A stretch of 64,000 nt of DNA from contig NZ_CP041244.1 in the NCBI RefSeq assembly GCF_006547145.1, positions 8,060,001 to 8,124,000 on the forward strand. Direction: 5' to 3'. The stretch's first letter is position 1; each line of letters starts with the position of its first letter. Under the pieces are notes generated by a model that worked only from the letters and a program-made list of their open reading frames with translations, had not been told where the DNA came from and did not search any database. Source of the DNA: Actinomadura sp. WMMA1423. Lineage in GTDB: Bacteria > Actinomycetota > Actinomycetes > Streptosporangiales > Streptosporangiaceae. The position numbers and the translations under genes were made by a program. Shown here piece after piece: positions 16,164-25,134 of the stretch.

Positions 16164-17933
16164 GTGACGCACGCGAGGCCCGCGTACCGGCCGGGGATGC
16201 GTCGGCGGATCGGGCATATCCGCGATCTCGCGGCGCTCCTGCTGCGCACCGGTCTGCTGTTCTCCGGCGGCCCGCGCCGGCTCGTCGCGCAGCTCGGGGC
16301 GCTGCGGCACTGGGGCACGACGCTCGCCGGGCTGGTCGCCTCCGCCGCGGTCCGCTCCCCGTCCCGCACCGCCCTGGTGGACGACGAGGGCGCGCTGACG
16401 TTCGCCGAGCTGGACGAGCGCTCCGCCCGCCTCGCCGCCGGGCTGCCCCTGCACGGTCCCCGCCCGCGCGTCGGCGTCCTGTGCCGCAACCACCGCGGCA
16501 TGGCCCTGACCCTCGTCGCGTGCTCCCGGCGCGGCGCCGAGGTCGTGCTGCTCAACACCGGTTTCGGGACGGGTCAGATCCGCGCCGTGCTCGGCGAGCT
16601 GCGCCCCACCCTCCTCGTCGCGGACGCCGAGTTCGCCCCGCTGCTGGCGAACGTCCCGATCGCGCTGCGCCGGAACGTGGTGTGGGCCGACCGCCGCCCC
16701 GCGGCGGCGGATCCGCTCTCGGCCCCCGTCCCCGCCGCGACCCTGCCGCCGCCCCGCGCCGCGCAGGACGTCGCCCCCGTCCCCGCGGACCAGGGGCAGA
16801 GCATCGAGGAGATCATCCTCTCGGCGCCCGAGCCAGCCACCGCGCCGCCGCAGATCCAGAGCCGGACGATCATGCTGAGCTCGGGGACCACCGGACGCCC
16901 GAAGGGCGCCCGCCGCCCGCCCCGCCCCGGCCTCTGGCCGCTCGCCTCGATGACGTCCCGGATCCCGCTGCGCGCCCGGCAGACCATGATCGTCGAAGCC
17001 CCGCTGTTCCACACCTGGGGGTACGCCGCGCTGCAGATGGCCTGGGCCCTGCGGGCGCCGGTCGTCCTGCACCGCCGGTTCGACCCCGAGCAGACGCTCC
17101 GGGCGATCGCCTCCCACCGCGACGTCACGGTGTTCGCCGTCCCGGTCATGCTGCAGCGCGTCCTGGAACTGGCCCCCGAGGTCCGCGAAAGGTACGACGC
17201 GTCCTCCCTGCGGATCGCGGCGCTGAGCGGAGCCGCGCTGCCCGGCGACCTCGCCACCCGCTTCATGGACGCGTTCGGCGACCGCCTCTACAACGTCTAC
17301 GGCTCGACCGAGGCGTCCTGGGTGTCCATCGCGACCCCGCGCGACCTGCGGCTCGACCCGCGCACCGCCGGGCGCCCGCCGCGCAACACCGCACTGGCCA
17401 TCCTCGACGAGCAGGGCCGCCGCCTCGGCCGCTCCACCCGCGGGCACATCTTCGCCGCGAACGAGCTGCTGTTCGAGGGCTACACCGGCGGCGAGCCGAT
17501 GGAGGTCCGCGACGGGCTGCTCGCCACCGGCGACCTCGGGCACATCGACCACCGCGGCCTGCTGTTCGTGGACGGCCGCAGTGACGGGATGGTCGTGTCC
17601 GGCGGCGAGAACATCGTCCCCCGCGACGTGGAGGACGCCCTGCTGCGGATGCCGGAGATCCACGAGGTCGCGGTCACGGGCGTGAGCGACCCCGACTGGG
17701 GGCAGCGCCTCGCCGCGTACGTCGTCCTGCGGCCCGGCGCCAGGCTCGACGCCGACGCCGTCCGCGCCTACGTGCACGCGCAGGTCGCCCGGTACGCGGT
17801 TCCCCGCGACGTGTACTTCATCCCCGAGCTGCCGCGCAACGCGACCGGCAAGGTCGTGCACCGCTGGCTGTCCGCCCGCCCCGACCGGTCCGAGCCGGAG
17901 GGGCGCGTCGAGTGGCCGCCGCCGCTGCGTTGA
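16164..17933 (+). CDS. Acyl-CoA synthetase (AMP-forming, FadD-like)
   Basis: 589 residues from a GTG with GGAGG 8 bases upstream. The ANL adenylation fold is clear: P-loop IMLSSGTTGRPKGARR at about residue 235, YGSTEASWVSI (A5), TGDLGHID (A7) and the C-terminal lysine motif NATGK (A10). The N-terminal 60 residues with a hydrophobic stretch LLLRTGLLFSGG resemble mycobacterial FadD2/FadD12-type fatty-acid ligases. It activates a fatty acid to its CoA thioester and is placed divergently from the beta-oxidation operon that would consume the product. Confidence 0.92.
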   Translation: MTHARPAYRPGMRRRIGHIRDLAALLLRTGLLFSGGPRRLVAQLGALRHWGTTLAGLVASAAVRSPSRTALVDDEGALTFAELDERSARLAAGLPLHGPRPRVGVLCRNHRGMALTLVACSRRGAEVVLLNTGFGTGQIRAVLGELRPTLLVADAEFAPLLANVPIALRRNVVWADRRPAAADPLSAPVPAATLPPPRAAQDVAPVPADQGQSIEEIILSAPEPATAPPQIQSRTIMLSSGTTGRPKGARRPPRPGLWPLASMTSRIPLRARQTMIVEAPLFHTWGYAALQMAWALRAPVVLHRRFDPEQTLRAIASHRDVTVFAVPVMLQRVLELAPEVRERYDASSLRIAALSGAALPGDLATRFMDAFGDRLYNVYGSTEASWVSIATPRDLRLDPRTAGRPPRNTALAILDEQGRRLGRSTRGHIFAANELLFEGYTGGEPMEVRDGLLATGDLGHIDHRGLLFVDGRSDGMVVSGGENIVPRDVEDALLRMPEIHEVAVTGVSDPDWGQRLAAYVVLRPGARLDADAVRAYVHAQVARYAVPRDVYFIPELPRNATGKVVHRWLSARPDRSEPEGRVEWPPPLR

Positions 17934-17935
17934 TT

Positions 17936-18008
17936 CAGTCCCGGCCCACTTCGCTCGCCTGGCGGCTGTGTTCTTGCAGTCTCGGCCCACTTCGCTCGCC
18001 TAGCGGCT
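17936..18008. repeat. 32-bp direct repeat, two copies (period 41 bp)
   Basis: Copies at 17936-17967 and 17977-18008 are identical at 30 of 32 positions; both contain CGGCCCACTTCGCTCGCCT followed by a GCGGCT. A third, diverged TTCCGCTCGCCTCCGGCTTCGCT stretch follows at about 18060-18083. The 204-bp spacer between two convergent genes has no ORF of its own. The pattern resembles scattered extragenic TTCGCTCGCC-type repeats seen in actinomycete genomes. Confidence 0.7.
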
Positions 18009-18137
18009 CGCTACGTGACCGTGACTGGGCGAACGCGGCATCGCTTCGCGATCTGCCCGGTTCCGCTCGCCTCCGGCTTCGCTCCACCGGCCAGGTCACG
18101 CGTTCGCGTGCGTGGCCGAGGCCGATTGAAGCAGGTC

Positions 18138-19319
18138 CTAGGCGGCGACGGCGGGCTCGGCCGCCGTCGGCAGCCGGACCGTGATCGACAGGCCGCCCTC
18201 CGGCCGCGGGACGGTGTCGATCGCGCCGCCGTGCGCCCCGACGACCGCCCGCACGATCGACAGCCCGAGACCCGCGCCGTCCCTGGACCCCGTCCGGTCG
18301 GCGCGCAGCCGCCGGAACGGCTCGAAGATCGTTCCCACCTCGTAGGACGGCACGGGCCGCCCGGTGTTCACCACCTGGAGGAACGCCTCACCGTCCCGGA
18401 CGCCGGTGCGCACCCAGATCCGGCCGTCCCGCACGTTGTACTTCACGGCGTTCTCCAGCAGGTTCACGGCGCACCGCTCCAGCAGCACCGGATCGCCGGC
18501 GACCTCGGCCGGGCCGAGCCGCACCTCGACGTCCACGGCCGCCTCCTCCGCCTGCCCCTCGACCTGGTCGAGCGCGCTGCGCATGACGTCCTGCAGCGGC
18601 GTGCGGGCCCGGGTCCCGAGCTCCCGCTCGGACTTCGCGAGCAGCAGCAGCCCCTCGATGAGCCGCTCGTGCCGCGCGGTGTTGCCGAGCAGGACGTCCG
18701 CGAGCGCCCTGGTCTCCGGCGGGCTCCTGCGGGACGCCAGCGCGACCTCCAGCACCGTCCGGTTGATGGTCAGCGGCGTGCGCAGCTCGTGCGAGGCGTT
18801 CGCGACGAACCGCCGCTGGGCGTCGAACGCGCGGTTCAGCCGGTCCAGCATCCGGTCGAAGGTGTCGGCCAGGTCCTTGATCTCGTCCTGCGGGCCGTCC
18901 AGGGCGATCCGCTCGTACAGGTTGCTCTCCGACAGCCGCCGCGCGGTCGCGGTCACCGTGTGCAGCGGCCGGAGCATGCGTCCCGCCACGACGTACCCGA
19001 TCACCACGGCCAGGACGCCGAGCACCAGCATCGTCACCAGGGAGCTCTGCAGCAGCTGCTCCAGCACGTCGTGCTTCTGCCGCACCAGCTCCCGGTCGGC
19101 CTCGGCCTTCAGCCTCGCCAGCGCGTCGAGGTCCCCGTTGACGGCCAGCGCGCGCAGCCGCGCGAGGGTCCCCGCGTCCACGTTCTGGCGCGAGGTGAAC
19201 CGGTTGTCCATCGTCCGGACGGTCAGCAGGTACGTCACCGCGACCAGTGCCGCCGACGTGAGCAGGAACAGCGACCCGTACACCAGCGTGAGCCGCGTCC
19301 TGACGCTCAGCCTCTTCAC
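18138..19319 (-). CDS. Sensor histidine kinase
   Basis: 393 residues from a GTG that overlaps the response-regulator stop (GTGA, 19316-19319). Layout: helix 1 at about 10-32, a short extracytoplasmic loop rich in Arg/Glu, helix 2 at about 92-115, HAMP, the H-box FVANASHELRTPL with the phospho-acceptor His, N-box NLLENAVKYN, and G-box GAGLGLSIV. It autophosphorylates and passes phosphate to the partner regulator. The periplasmic loop (about 60 residues) is small, so the signal may be membrane-borne. No target genes can be assigned. Confidence 0.95.
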   Translation of the reverse strand: MKRLSVRTRLTLVYGSLFLLTSAALVAVTYLLTVRTMDNRFTSRQNVDAGTLARLRALAVNGDLDALARLKAEADRELVRQKHDVLEQLLQSSLVTMLVLGVLAVVIGYVVAGRMLRPLHTVTATARRLSESNLYERIALDGPQDEIKDLADTFDRMLDRLNRAFDAQRRFVANASHELRTPLTINRTVLEVALASRRSPPETRALADVLLGNTARHERLIEGLLLLAKSERELGTRARTPLQDVMRSALDQVEGQAEEAAVDVEVRLGPAEVAGDPVLLERCAVNLLENAVKYNVRDGRIWVRTGVRDGEAFLQVVNTGRPVPSYEVGTIFEPFRRLRADRTGSRDGAGLGLSIVRAVVGAHGGAIDTVPRPEGGLSITVRLPTAAEPAVAA

Positions 19320-19978
19320 CGTGCCTCCAACCGGTATCCGGATCCGGTGACCGTCTCGATCACCGGCGGCTGCCCGAGCTTGCGCCGCAGCGTCGCCATC
19401 GTGACCCGGACGATGTTGCTGAACGGGTCGATGTTCTCGTCCCACGCCCGCTCCAGCAGCCGCTCGGCGCTCACCACGCCGCCCTCCGCCCGCAGCAGCT
19501 CCTCCAGGACCGCGAACTCCTTGTTCGTCAGCCGCAGCTCCCGGCCGTCCCGCGCCGCCCTGCGCCGGTGCGGATCGAGCCGGATGCCGCGCCCCTCCAG
19601 GACGGGCGGCACCGGCGGCCCCGACCTGCGCGCCAGCGCCCGCACCCGCGCCACCAGCTCGCCGAACACGAACGGCTTCGGCAGGTAGTCGTCGGCGCCG
19701 AGCGACAGCCCGTCCACCCGCTCGTCGACGTCCCCCGCCGCGGTCAGCATGAGGATCCGCGCGGGACTGCGCCGCCCCACCAGCTCCCGGCACACGTCGT
19801 CCCCGTGCACGGTGGGCAGGTCCCGGTCGAGGACCACCACGTCGTACTCGTTGTAGGAGGCCCGCTCCAACGCGTCGTCGCCGTCGTACACCACGTCGAC
19901 GGCCATGGCCTCGTCGCGCAGCCCCTCGGCGATCGTGTCCGCGAGCACCCGCTCGTCCTCGACGATCAGTACACGCAT
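19316..19978 (-). CDS. OmpR-family response regulator
   Basis: 220 residues from the ATG at 19978 (MRVLIVEDE, the usual family start); an in-frame ATG four codons upstream at 19990 is also possible. The receiver domain has the acidic pair EDE, phospho-acceptor Asp in VVVLDRDLPT, the Thr of MLTA and Lys in LPKPF. The C-terminal winged helix (about 125-220) ends with VRGxGY-like VTGSGYRLEAR. It is a DNA-binding transcription factor, co-translated with the kinase gene downstream. Confidence 0.95.
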   Translation of the reverse strand: MRVLIVEDERVLADTIAEGLRDEAMAVDVVYDGDDALERASYNEYDVVVLDRDLPTVHGDDVCRELVGRRSPARILMLTAAGDVDERVDGLSLGADDYLPKPFVFGELVARVRALARRSGPPVPPVLEGRGIRLDPHRRRAARDGRELRLTNKEFAVLEELLRAEGGVVSAERLLERAWDENIDPFSNIVRVTMATLRRKLGQPPVIETVTGSGYRLEAR

Positions 19979-20035
19979 ACCGCCGAGCATGACGCCCAGG
20001 AGGTTAAACCCCGATAAGCCCGACCGTCGAGGGCC

Positions 20036-20680
20036 TCAGACGCCGACGAGTCTCCACAGCCTGTCGACCGGGGCTTGCAGGAAGAGCAGCAGTAGCGCGA
20101 AGTAGGAAACGCCCGGGAGGACCGCGACCACGGCCAGACCCACGGCGAGCAGCGCCACGTTCGACAGCGCGCCTCGGACCGACTCGATGCTCGGCGGATC
20201 GGACTCCAGCGCGACGTCCGGGTCACGGTAGGAGATCGCCGTCAGCACGGTCTGGAGGACGCACGCGACGAGGATGTTCCCGATGTACAGCATCACGGTG
20301 AAGCGGTCGTCCCCCGGATAGGAGGCGGCCATCTCCGTGGGGAACGGCAGGACCACGATGGCCAGCAGCCACCCGGCGTTCACCAGCATCAGCGCCCGCG
20401 TGTAGCCGCCGACGTGCTCGAACACCCGGTGATGCACGAACCACAACCGGATGATCACCACGAAGCTGAGGACGAAGCTCCCGATCTGCGCCCAGTGCCC
20501 GCTGACGACCTCGACCGAACTCTGGTGCGCGCGCACCGCCTCCGGCACCACCTCGACCAGCGGCAGCACCAGCAGCGTCACGGCGATCGCCACGACCGCG
20601 TCAGTGAACAGGACAAGCCGGTCAGGATCCCGAGACACCGCCCGCGCCATACCTCGAAACCCTACAGCGGCGGCCTTCAT
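20036..20680 (-). CDS. TMEM175-family potassium channel-like protein
   Basis: 214 residues, six predicted membrane helices. The family signature RxxxFSDAVxAIxxTLL appears in helix 1 as RLVLFTDAVVAIAVTLLVL, with Ser replaced by Thr. HHRVFEHVGGYTRAL and LLAIVVLPFPTE are also characteristic of bacterial DUF1211/TMEM175 proteins, which form tetrameric K+ leak channels. Bacterial members usually have one six-helix repeat, as here. It is a single gene on the same strand as the two-component system but not coupled to it. Confidence 0.82.
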   Translation of the reverse strand: MKAAAVGFRGMARAVSRDPDRLVLFTDAVVAIAVTLLVLPLVEVVPEAVRAHQSSVEVVSGHWAQIGSFVLSFVVIIRLWFVHHRVFEHVGGYTRALMLVNAGWLLAIVVLPFPTEMAASYPGDDRFTVMLYIGNILVACVLQTVLTAISYRDPDVALESDPPSIESVRGALSNVALLAVGLAVVAVLPGVSYFALLLLFLQAPVDRLWRLVGV

Positions 20681-20707
20681 CGTCCCAGCTCAGCACGCGT
20701 CTCCGCG

Positions 20708-21610
20708 TCAGCCGACCATCAGCACGAGCTTCCCGCGCACCTTCCCGCCCTCTCCGGCGCGGTGCGCTTCCGCGACGTCGGCGAGGGAGAAGGTCCGCAC
20801 GACCGGCGGCGAGAAGCGTCCCGCCTCGATCAGCGGCCCGATCTCGCCGAGCACGTGGACCGCGCGGCCGGCGTCACCGCGGCTGAACCGCACCCCATGC
20901 TCCCTGGCGCCGCCGAAGTCGGCGACCGTGACGACGCGCTCCGCGCCGCCGGCGAGCCCGATCAGCTCGGGCAGCACCCCGCTCCCGGCGACGTCGAGCG
21001 CCAGGTCGACGCCGTCCGGCGCCAGCGCGCGCACCCGCTCGACCAGCCCCTCCCCGTACACGACCGGCTCGGCCCCCAAAGAACGCAGGTACTCCTGGTT
21101 CCCTGGACCGGCGGTGCCGATCACGCGCGCGCCGCGCACCGCGGCGAGCTGCACCGCGGCGCCGCCGACGCTCCCGGACGCGCCGTTGACGAGCAGTGTC
21201 GCGCCGTCCCCGACGCCGAGCTGGTCGAGCGCGCGCGTGGCGGTCTCGATGGCCGCAGGCAGCGCCGCGGCACCGGCGAAGTCGAGCGAGGGCGGGATCG
21301 GCGCGTAGTGGGACAGCACCGCCAGCTCGGCCTGGGCCGCCCCCTCGACGCAGAAGCCGAACACGCGATCGCCGACGGCCGCGTCCGCCACACCCTCGCC
21401 GATCTCGTCGACGACCCCCGCCGCCTCGTAGCCCAGGGTCTGGGGGAGCTCCTGGTCCATCTGCCCCCGGCGCTTCTTCCAGTCGCCGGCGCTCACCCCT
21501 GCCGCGCGCACCGCGACCCGGACCTGCCCGGGCCCCGGACGAGGATCGGGCAGGTCCACGAGCCCCAGCACCTCGGAACCTCCGAACCGGTCGAAACGAA
21601 CGGCCTTCAT
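20708..21610 (-). CDS. NADP-dependent oxidoreductase (quinone oxidoreductase-like MDR)
   Basis: 300 residues from the ATG at 21610 (GGAG 6 bases upstream); the frame continues upstream without an RBS. This is a zinc-free medium-chain dehydrogenase. It has the N-terminal GroES-like barrel (GVSAGDWKKRRG, LGYEAAGVVDEIG), the NADP site LLVNGASGSVGGAAVQLAA at about residue 138, and a C-terminal RTFSLADVAEAHR. It likely reduces quinones or enones with NADPH; the physiological substrate is unknown. Confidence 0.88.
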   Translation of the reverse strand: MKAVRFDRFGGSEVLGLVDLPDPRPGPGQVRVAVRAAGVSAGDWKKRRGQMDQELPQTLGYEAAGVVDEIGEGVADAAVGDRVFGFCVEGAAQAELAVLSHYAPIPPSLDFAGAAALPAAIETATRALDQLGVGDGATLLVNGASGSVGGAAVQLAAVRGARVIGTAGPGNQEYLRSLGAEPVVYGEGLVERVRALAPDGVDLALDVAGSGVLPELIGLAGGAERVVTVADFGGAREHGVRFSRGDAGRAVHVLGEIGPLIEAGRFSPPVVRTFSLADVAEAHRAGEGGKVRGKLVLMVG

Positions 21611-21681
21611 CACGTGCTCCGTCCAGCCCCCGCGGGCGTACGTCGCCTCATCGGATCCCATCAACGACCTAGCCTCAAATC

Positions 21682-22355
21682 ATGATCGAAGCCGTGCTTT
21701 GGGACGTCGACGACACGCTCTTCGATTTCACCGGCTCGGAGCGCACCGGGCTGCTGCGTCACTTCGAGGCGGAGGACCTGCCCGCCGACCAGGACGCCCT
21801 GGACCGGTGGCATCTGATCGCCGAGAGCGAACTCCGGCGCCTCGCGGCCGGTGAGCTGACCTACGAGCAGCAGCGCCGCACAAGAGTCCGCAGGTTCGTG
21901 GGCCGTCCGCTGAGCGACACCGAGGCGAACGCTTGGTACGACCGGTACGAGGCGCTGTTCGAAGCGTCGTGGACGGCGTTCCCGACGTATCGCAGGCCCT
22001 GGACGCGCTTTCTCACCGCCAGGGGATCCTGTCCAACTCGAGTACCGTCCACCAGGAGCGCAGAATGGCGGCACTGGGTCTACGCCACCATTTCGAGGTA
22101 CTCCTCTGCTCCGACCGCCTCGGCTGCGCGAAACCGAGTCCCCAGGCTTTCCTAGCCGCCTGCGACGCGCTCAACCTGCCTCCCGCGCACGTCGCTTACG
22201 TAGGCGACAGGCTGGACGTGGACGCCGAAGGCGCCCGCAACGCAGGCCTCCACGCCATCTGGCTGGACCGAGCAAAAACGCCGACCCCGACCCCGGCCGG
22301 CATACACCGGATCTCAACCCTGCAGGCCCTACCCGCGACCCTCGCCGCCTCATGA
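21682..22355 (+). pseudogene. HAD-family hydrolase with a frameshift
   Basis: Two overlapping frames together make one complete HAD phosphatase of about 224 residues. The first (from ATG 21682) has motif I DVDDTLFDF and the cap helices through FEASWTAFP. The second resumes with PDVSQALDAL, motif II ILSNSS, the Lys motif CAKPSPQAF and motif IV GDRLDVD. The switch falls at about 21981-21983, where one C seems to be missing from a CCC run. All catalytic motifs are intact, so this is either a very recent frameshift or a sequencing error. Confidence 0.82.
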
Positions 22356-22413
22356 CCACCAACCCCGCACGCCAACCGTCTGCTCGTCGGAGCGCCCGAC
22401 AGGCCAGGCCGGG

Positions 22414-22980
22414 CTAATGCGAAATGAGCAGAGGGACGGAATCCAGGTTCTCCACATCAGCCGGCGTCAATGATGCCGCAAGCAAGCTCCTATGGAACAT
22501 GCGCTGCTGGCGGCGCGCCTCGGATTGCAGAGTCTCTAAGATCTTGGTGATCTCGGGATTGTTCCCATGCTCGGCCAGGGGACTTCCCGGTGCAATCCAT
22601 GAGAGCATTATCCAGCGCCGATAATCGTCGTCAACTATTCCATAAAAACGGGCCGCAACCAGCGGATACCGCTGGGCCACTCTGCCGGCTATGCGATAGT
22701 ATTCGTCGCTCAGGACCGCCGAGTTCAGGCCAAAACAGCGATCTCCGAGTCCATAGTGGTTGCGGGTGTCCATCTGGCGCCCGGATGCAACTCTTCGGAT
22801 CTCCTTGTCGGTCGATGACATCTTGACCTCTGCGCAGCGGCATAGCATGAGGAGGTCGCCGGTGACGCTGTGTTCAGGTCTGTGCACCTGCCGCAGTCTA
22901 TTGGCGAGCCTGGAGCAACCGTAAAAGACGATCAAGAACGATGCCAGGCCGTAAGCTGCGTTGGCGAAGTAGAGGATCAA
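22414..22980 (-). CDS. Unknown membrane-anchored protein, second gene of a pair
   Basis: 188 residues from a TTG start that overlaps the stop of the preceding gene (TTGA, 22977-22980) and has GAGGA 5 bases upstream. One N-terminal membrane helix (YFANAAYGLASFLIVFYG, residues 4-21) is followed by a soluble, charged domain with GDRCFGLNSAVLSDEYYRIAGRV and a C-terminal helical region ending EARRQQRMFHRSLLAASL. I do not recognise the family. The codons and base composition are clearly more AT-rich than in neighbours, suggesting a foreign origin. Confidence 0.65.
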   Translation of the reverse strand: MILYFANAAYGLASFLIVFYGCSRLANRLRQVHRPEHSVTGDLLMLCRCAEVKMSSTDKEIRRVASGRQMDTRNHYGLGDRCFGLNSAVLSDEYYRIAGRVAQRYPLVAARFYGIVDDDYRRWIMLSWIAPGSPLAEHGNNPEITKILETLQSEARRQQRMFHRSLLAASLTPADVENLDSVPLLISH

Positions 22981-23516
22981 ATAAAGTCCTCATCGATTAA
23001 TTCATCGTAACCGAGGGACTTGGCGGCCGCTGACAGTTGAGTTTTGAATTCTTCCCTCATGGCAACCAGTCTTGCGAGTTCTTCCGCACTCTCTTCGTCA
23101 GAGAGGCGGCGCCCACCCCTGCCTTCGATTCTGTCGCGGAATAGATCCGCAGCGGAGACGAAAGCGAAGTAGCCGGCTGAAATCTCGGGGAACCGTGCAT
23201 CCAGGGCGCGCGCGATATTGGTGTCGTTGGAGCCGAAGATCACACCAGAGCCTTGCGTTTCCGTCGAGTTCCACAATCGGCGGTGCTTGCGTCCTGATGA
23301 GAGGGTCGAGAGATATTCTAATTCGCGCTTCGTGACCTTCTGCAGGGTTAGTAGACGTGAATGGGTCTGTGCGCGCTGCCTCTCATCTTCCTCCTGTTTC
23401 CTCGCCGCCGCCTCCCTCTTTTTCTGGTGTCTTCCATTTATTGAGGGAGCCGCAACGGCTGCCATTGCGCCAAGGCCACCTCCGCAAAGCCCTATAATCC
23501 ATTGACTCGAGGACAT
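22977..23516 (-). CDS. Unknown membrane protein with coiled coil, first gene of a pair
   Basis: About 179 residues counted from MSSSQWIIG at 23516; the frame is open to 23573. A hydrophobic glycine-rich N-terminus (WIIGLCGGGLGAMAAVAAPS) is followed by a strongly charged helix KKREAAARKQEEDERQRAQ, likely a coiled coil, and then a domain containing SGVIFGSNDTNIARALDARF. The acidic tail is DELIDEDFI. There is no family I recognise. Translation of the partner gene is coupled through a TTGA overlap, which argues that both products act together at the membrane. Confidence 0.62.
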   Translation of the reverse strand: MSSSQWIIGLCGGGLGAMAAVAAPSINGRHQKKREAAARKQEEDERQRAQTHSRLLTLQKVTKRELEYLSTLSSGRKHRRLWNSTETQGSGVIFGSNDTNIARALDARFPEISAGYFAFVSAADLFRDRIEGRGGRRLSDEESAEELARLVAMREEFKTQLSAAAKSLGYDELIDEDFI

Positions 23517-23573
23517 CGAATAGTCACGCCTTTCAGGGGTTGTTGCGCTCCCCGCAAGGATGCTGCAGTTCAT

Positions 23574-24630
23574 ATGAATGATGTACTCTGGAAATCATCT
23601 CACAACCAGGCTGCCTTGTTAAGCTCTGCATGTTGCGCGCCGGTACTTGTGGCAGGGCGTTTTCGACCATGGATCTTGAACGCGCCATGATCTCCAATGA
23701 TCTTCACCAGCACGCCGCCGGGCAAGGAGAGGCCGGCAGCGCGGATTGGGAGACGTTCAACGCGGTCGGTGCGGGTGACAGCGCCTGCGCAGGGCGCACC
23801 GGGGGCCTCTGGAGAACTCGGCTTTCAGGCCGACTCACTCACACCCGGGCGGCGGATCCTTTGGCACAAGATTGCTATCGGTGAGAGCCAGTAGATCCGG
23901 TCGACAAACCGCCCACCGGATGTCATCACTGCCTGCATCTGCCAGCTGGACGCTGGCTACAACGTCCCCGCCTGTGCAGACCTTGCCGTGCTGGCTGCAC
24001 TCGCCCTGGGCGGCGAGACCGGGACGCCCCTCGTGTCAACTCGGGCAATACCGCCAAACGCCTACAATGCAGGAGTCCATGGTTCGACCATAAGGGCGTA
24101 ACTCGTACGTGTCATCAACGCCTAGTCGTGAAGGCCATTTGTGGACCACATGGATACGTGACCGCAAACGGCTTGTTCCGCTGGCTGCTCCACTTCGCGA
24201 GGCTGTTCCGGTGCGGTGTGCTTCTCGTCCCGGACCACGTCCGACGTGCAGCACTGCGCGTGAGAGTCATCAGGAGTCGAAGCTGGCTACGAGAGCGAGT
24301 GCCGACCAGGCGCTGACCATTGTGCCGAGGGGACCAGTGAACGGGCGAGGCGTGCGGGTGGGGCGGACTCGCCGCGGGTGATGGCTCGATCGGCGGGCAT
24401 CAGGGGGCGTGACCGCTGCGTTGCGGTCGAGCGGGCGCGGCCATGTGGTGACGTGCCAGCCGCGCACTCCGCGACTCCTCTGGAGGCCGTGCTGGTGAGA
24501 GCCTCCTTAGGTGACGTCTCCCGACTTGGTCCGATCTGCTGAGAGGCCGCACGGCTAATGCGGGTTTAACCCTCTGGGGGCTCTTATGGGCCGTGCTGGG
24601 GCGCGGTGCCCTGGGGAGGCGAGGGTTGGC
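23574..24630. other. Gene-poor, AT-richer stretch with no convincing gene
   Basis: About 1 kb without an ORF that shows family similarity, a good RBS or consistent GC-rich codon use. The open frames here are short and mutually inconsistent. One interrupted frame at about 23925-24093 reads like a protein fragment (CQLDAGYNVPACADLAVL) but has a stop just upstream and no start, so it may be a gene remnant. No tRNA, inverted terminal repeats or integrase were seen. Confidence 0.55.
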
Positions 24631-25134
24631 ATGAGGGTTTGGGGTTTGGGTGTTGCGGCGGTGCTCCTGGTGGCAGGGCTTGCCGGGTGCGGGGACGACG
24701 GGGGGAGCGGGGTCGCCAGTGTCGGGGGGACGGCTGCGGCTTCCGCTTCGCCCAGCAAGTCGGTCTCGGCGGAGGACGCCAGGCTCAAGTTCGCGCAGTG
24801 CATGCGGGAGAACGGGGTCGACATGCCCGATCCCGGCAGCGGGGACGGGCAGGCATGGCGGCTGGGGAAGGGCGGCGACCGCAAGAAGCTGCAGGCGGCG
24901 ATGGAGAAGTGCCGGTCGTGGCTTCAGGCGGGCGGGGAGTTGCCCGATCTCAAGGACCCGAAGGTCCGCGACAAGTACGTGAAGTTCGCGCAGTGCATGC
25001 GCGAGCACGGGGTTGACATCCCGGACCCCGGGCCGGACGGGAAGATCCAGCTGCCCCGCAAGTGGGTCGACCGGGGGCAGGCGGAGAAGGCGCGCGAGGC
25101 GTGCAAGGCCAGCCTGCCGGGGGTCGGGAAGTGA
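24631..25134 (+). CDS. Small lipoprotein with a duplicated KFAQCMRE motif
   Basis: 167 residues from ATG 24631. The lipoprotein signal ends LLVAGLAGC (Cys about 23). The mature protein contains two copies of a KFAQCMRE-[NH]-GVD-[MI]-PDPG unit, one starting about 30 residues after the lipobox and the other about 68 residues later, each with a conserved Cys; single Cys residues elsewhere (MEKCRSW, REACKAS) complete two Cys pairs. The family is commonly found next to adaptor/ABC exporters in actinomycetes; its role is not established. The stop overlaps the next start (GTGA, 25131-25134). Confidence 0.8.
   Translation: MRVWGLGVAAVLLVAGLAGCGDDGGSGVASVGGTAAASASPSKSVSAEDARLKFAQCMRENGVDMPDPGSGDGQAWRLGKGGDRKKLQAAMEKCRSWLQAGGELPDLKDPKVRDKYVKFAQCMREHGVDIPDPGPDGKIQLPRKWVDRGQAEKAREACKASLPGVGK

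Noticed and set aside
24109..24381. A 90-codon frame in the gene-poor stretch
   Set aside because: No good RBS, no conserved motif, and a product of shuffled Arg/Ser/Pro composition; overlapping frames on both strands are equally open.
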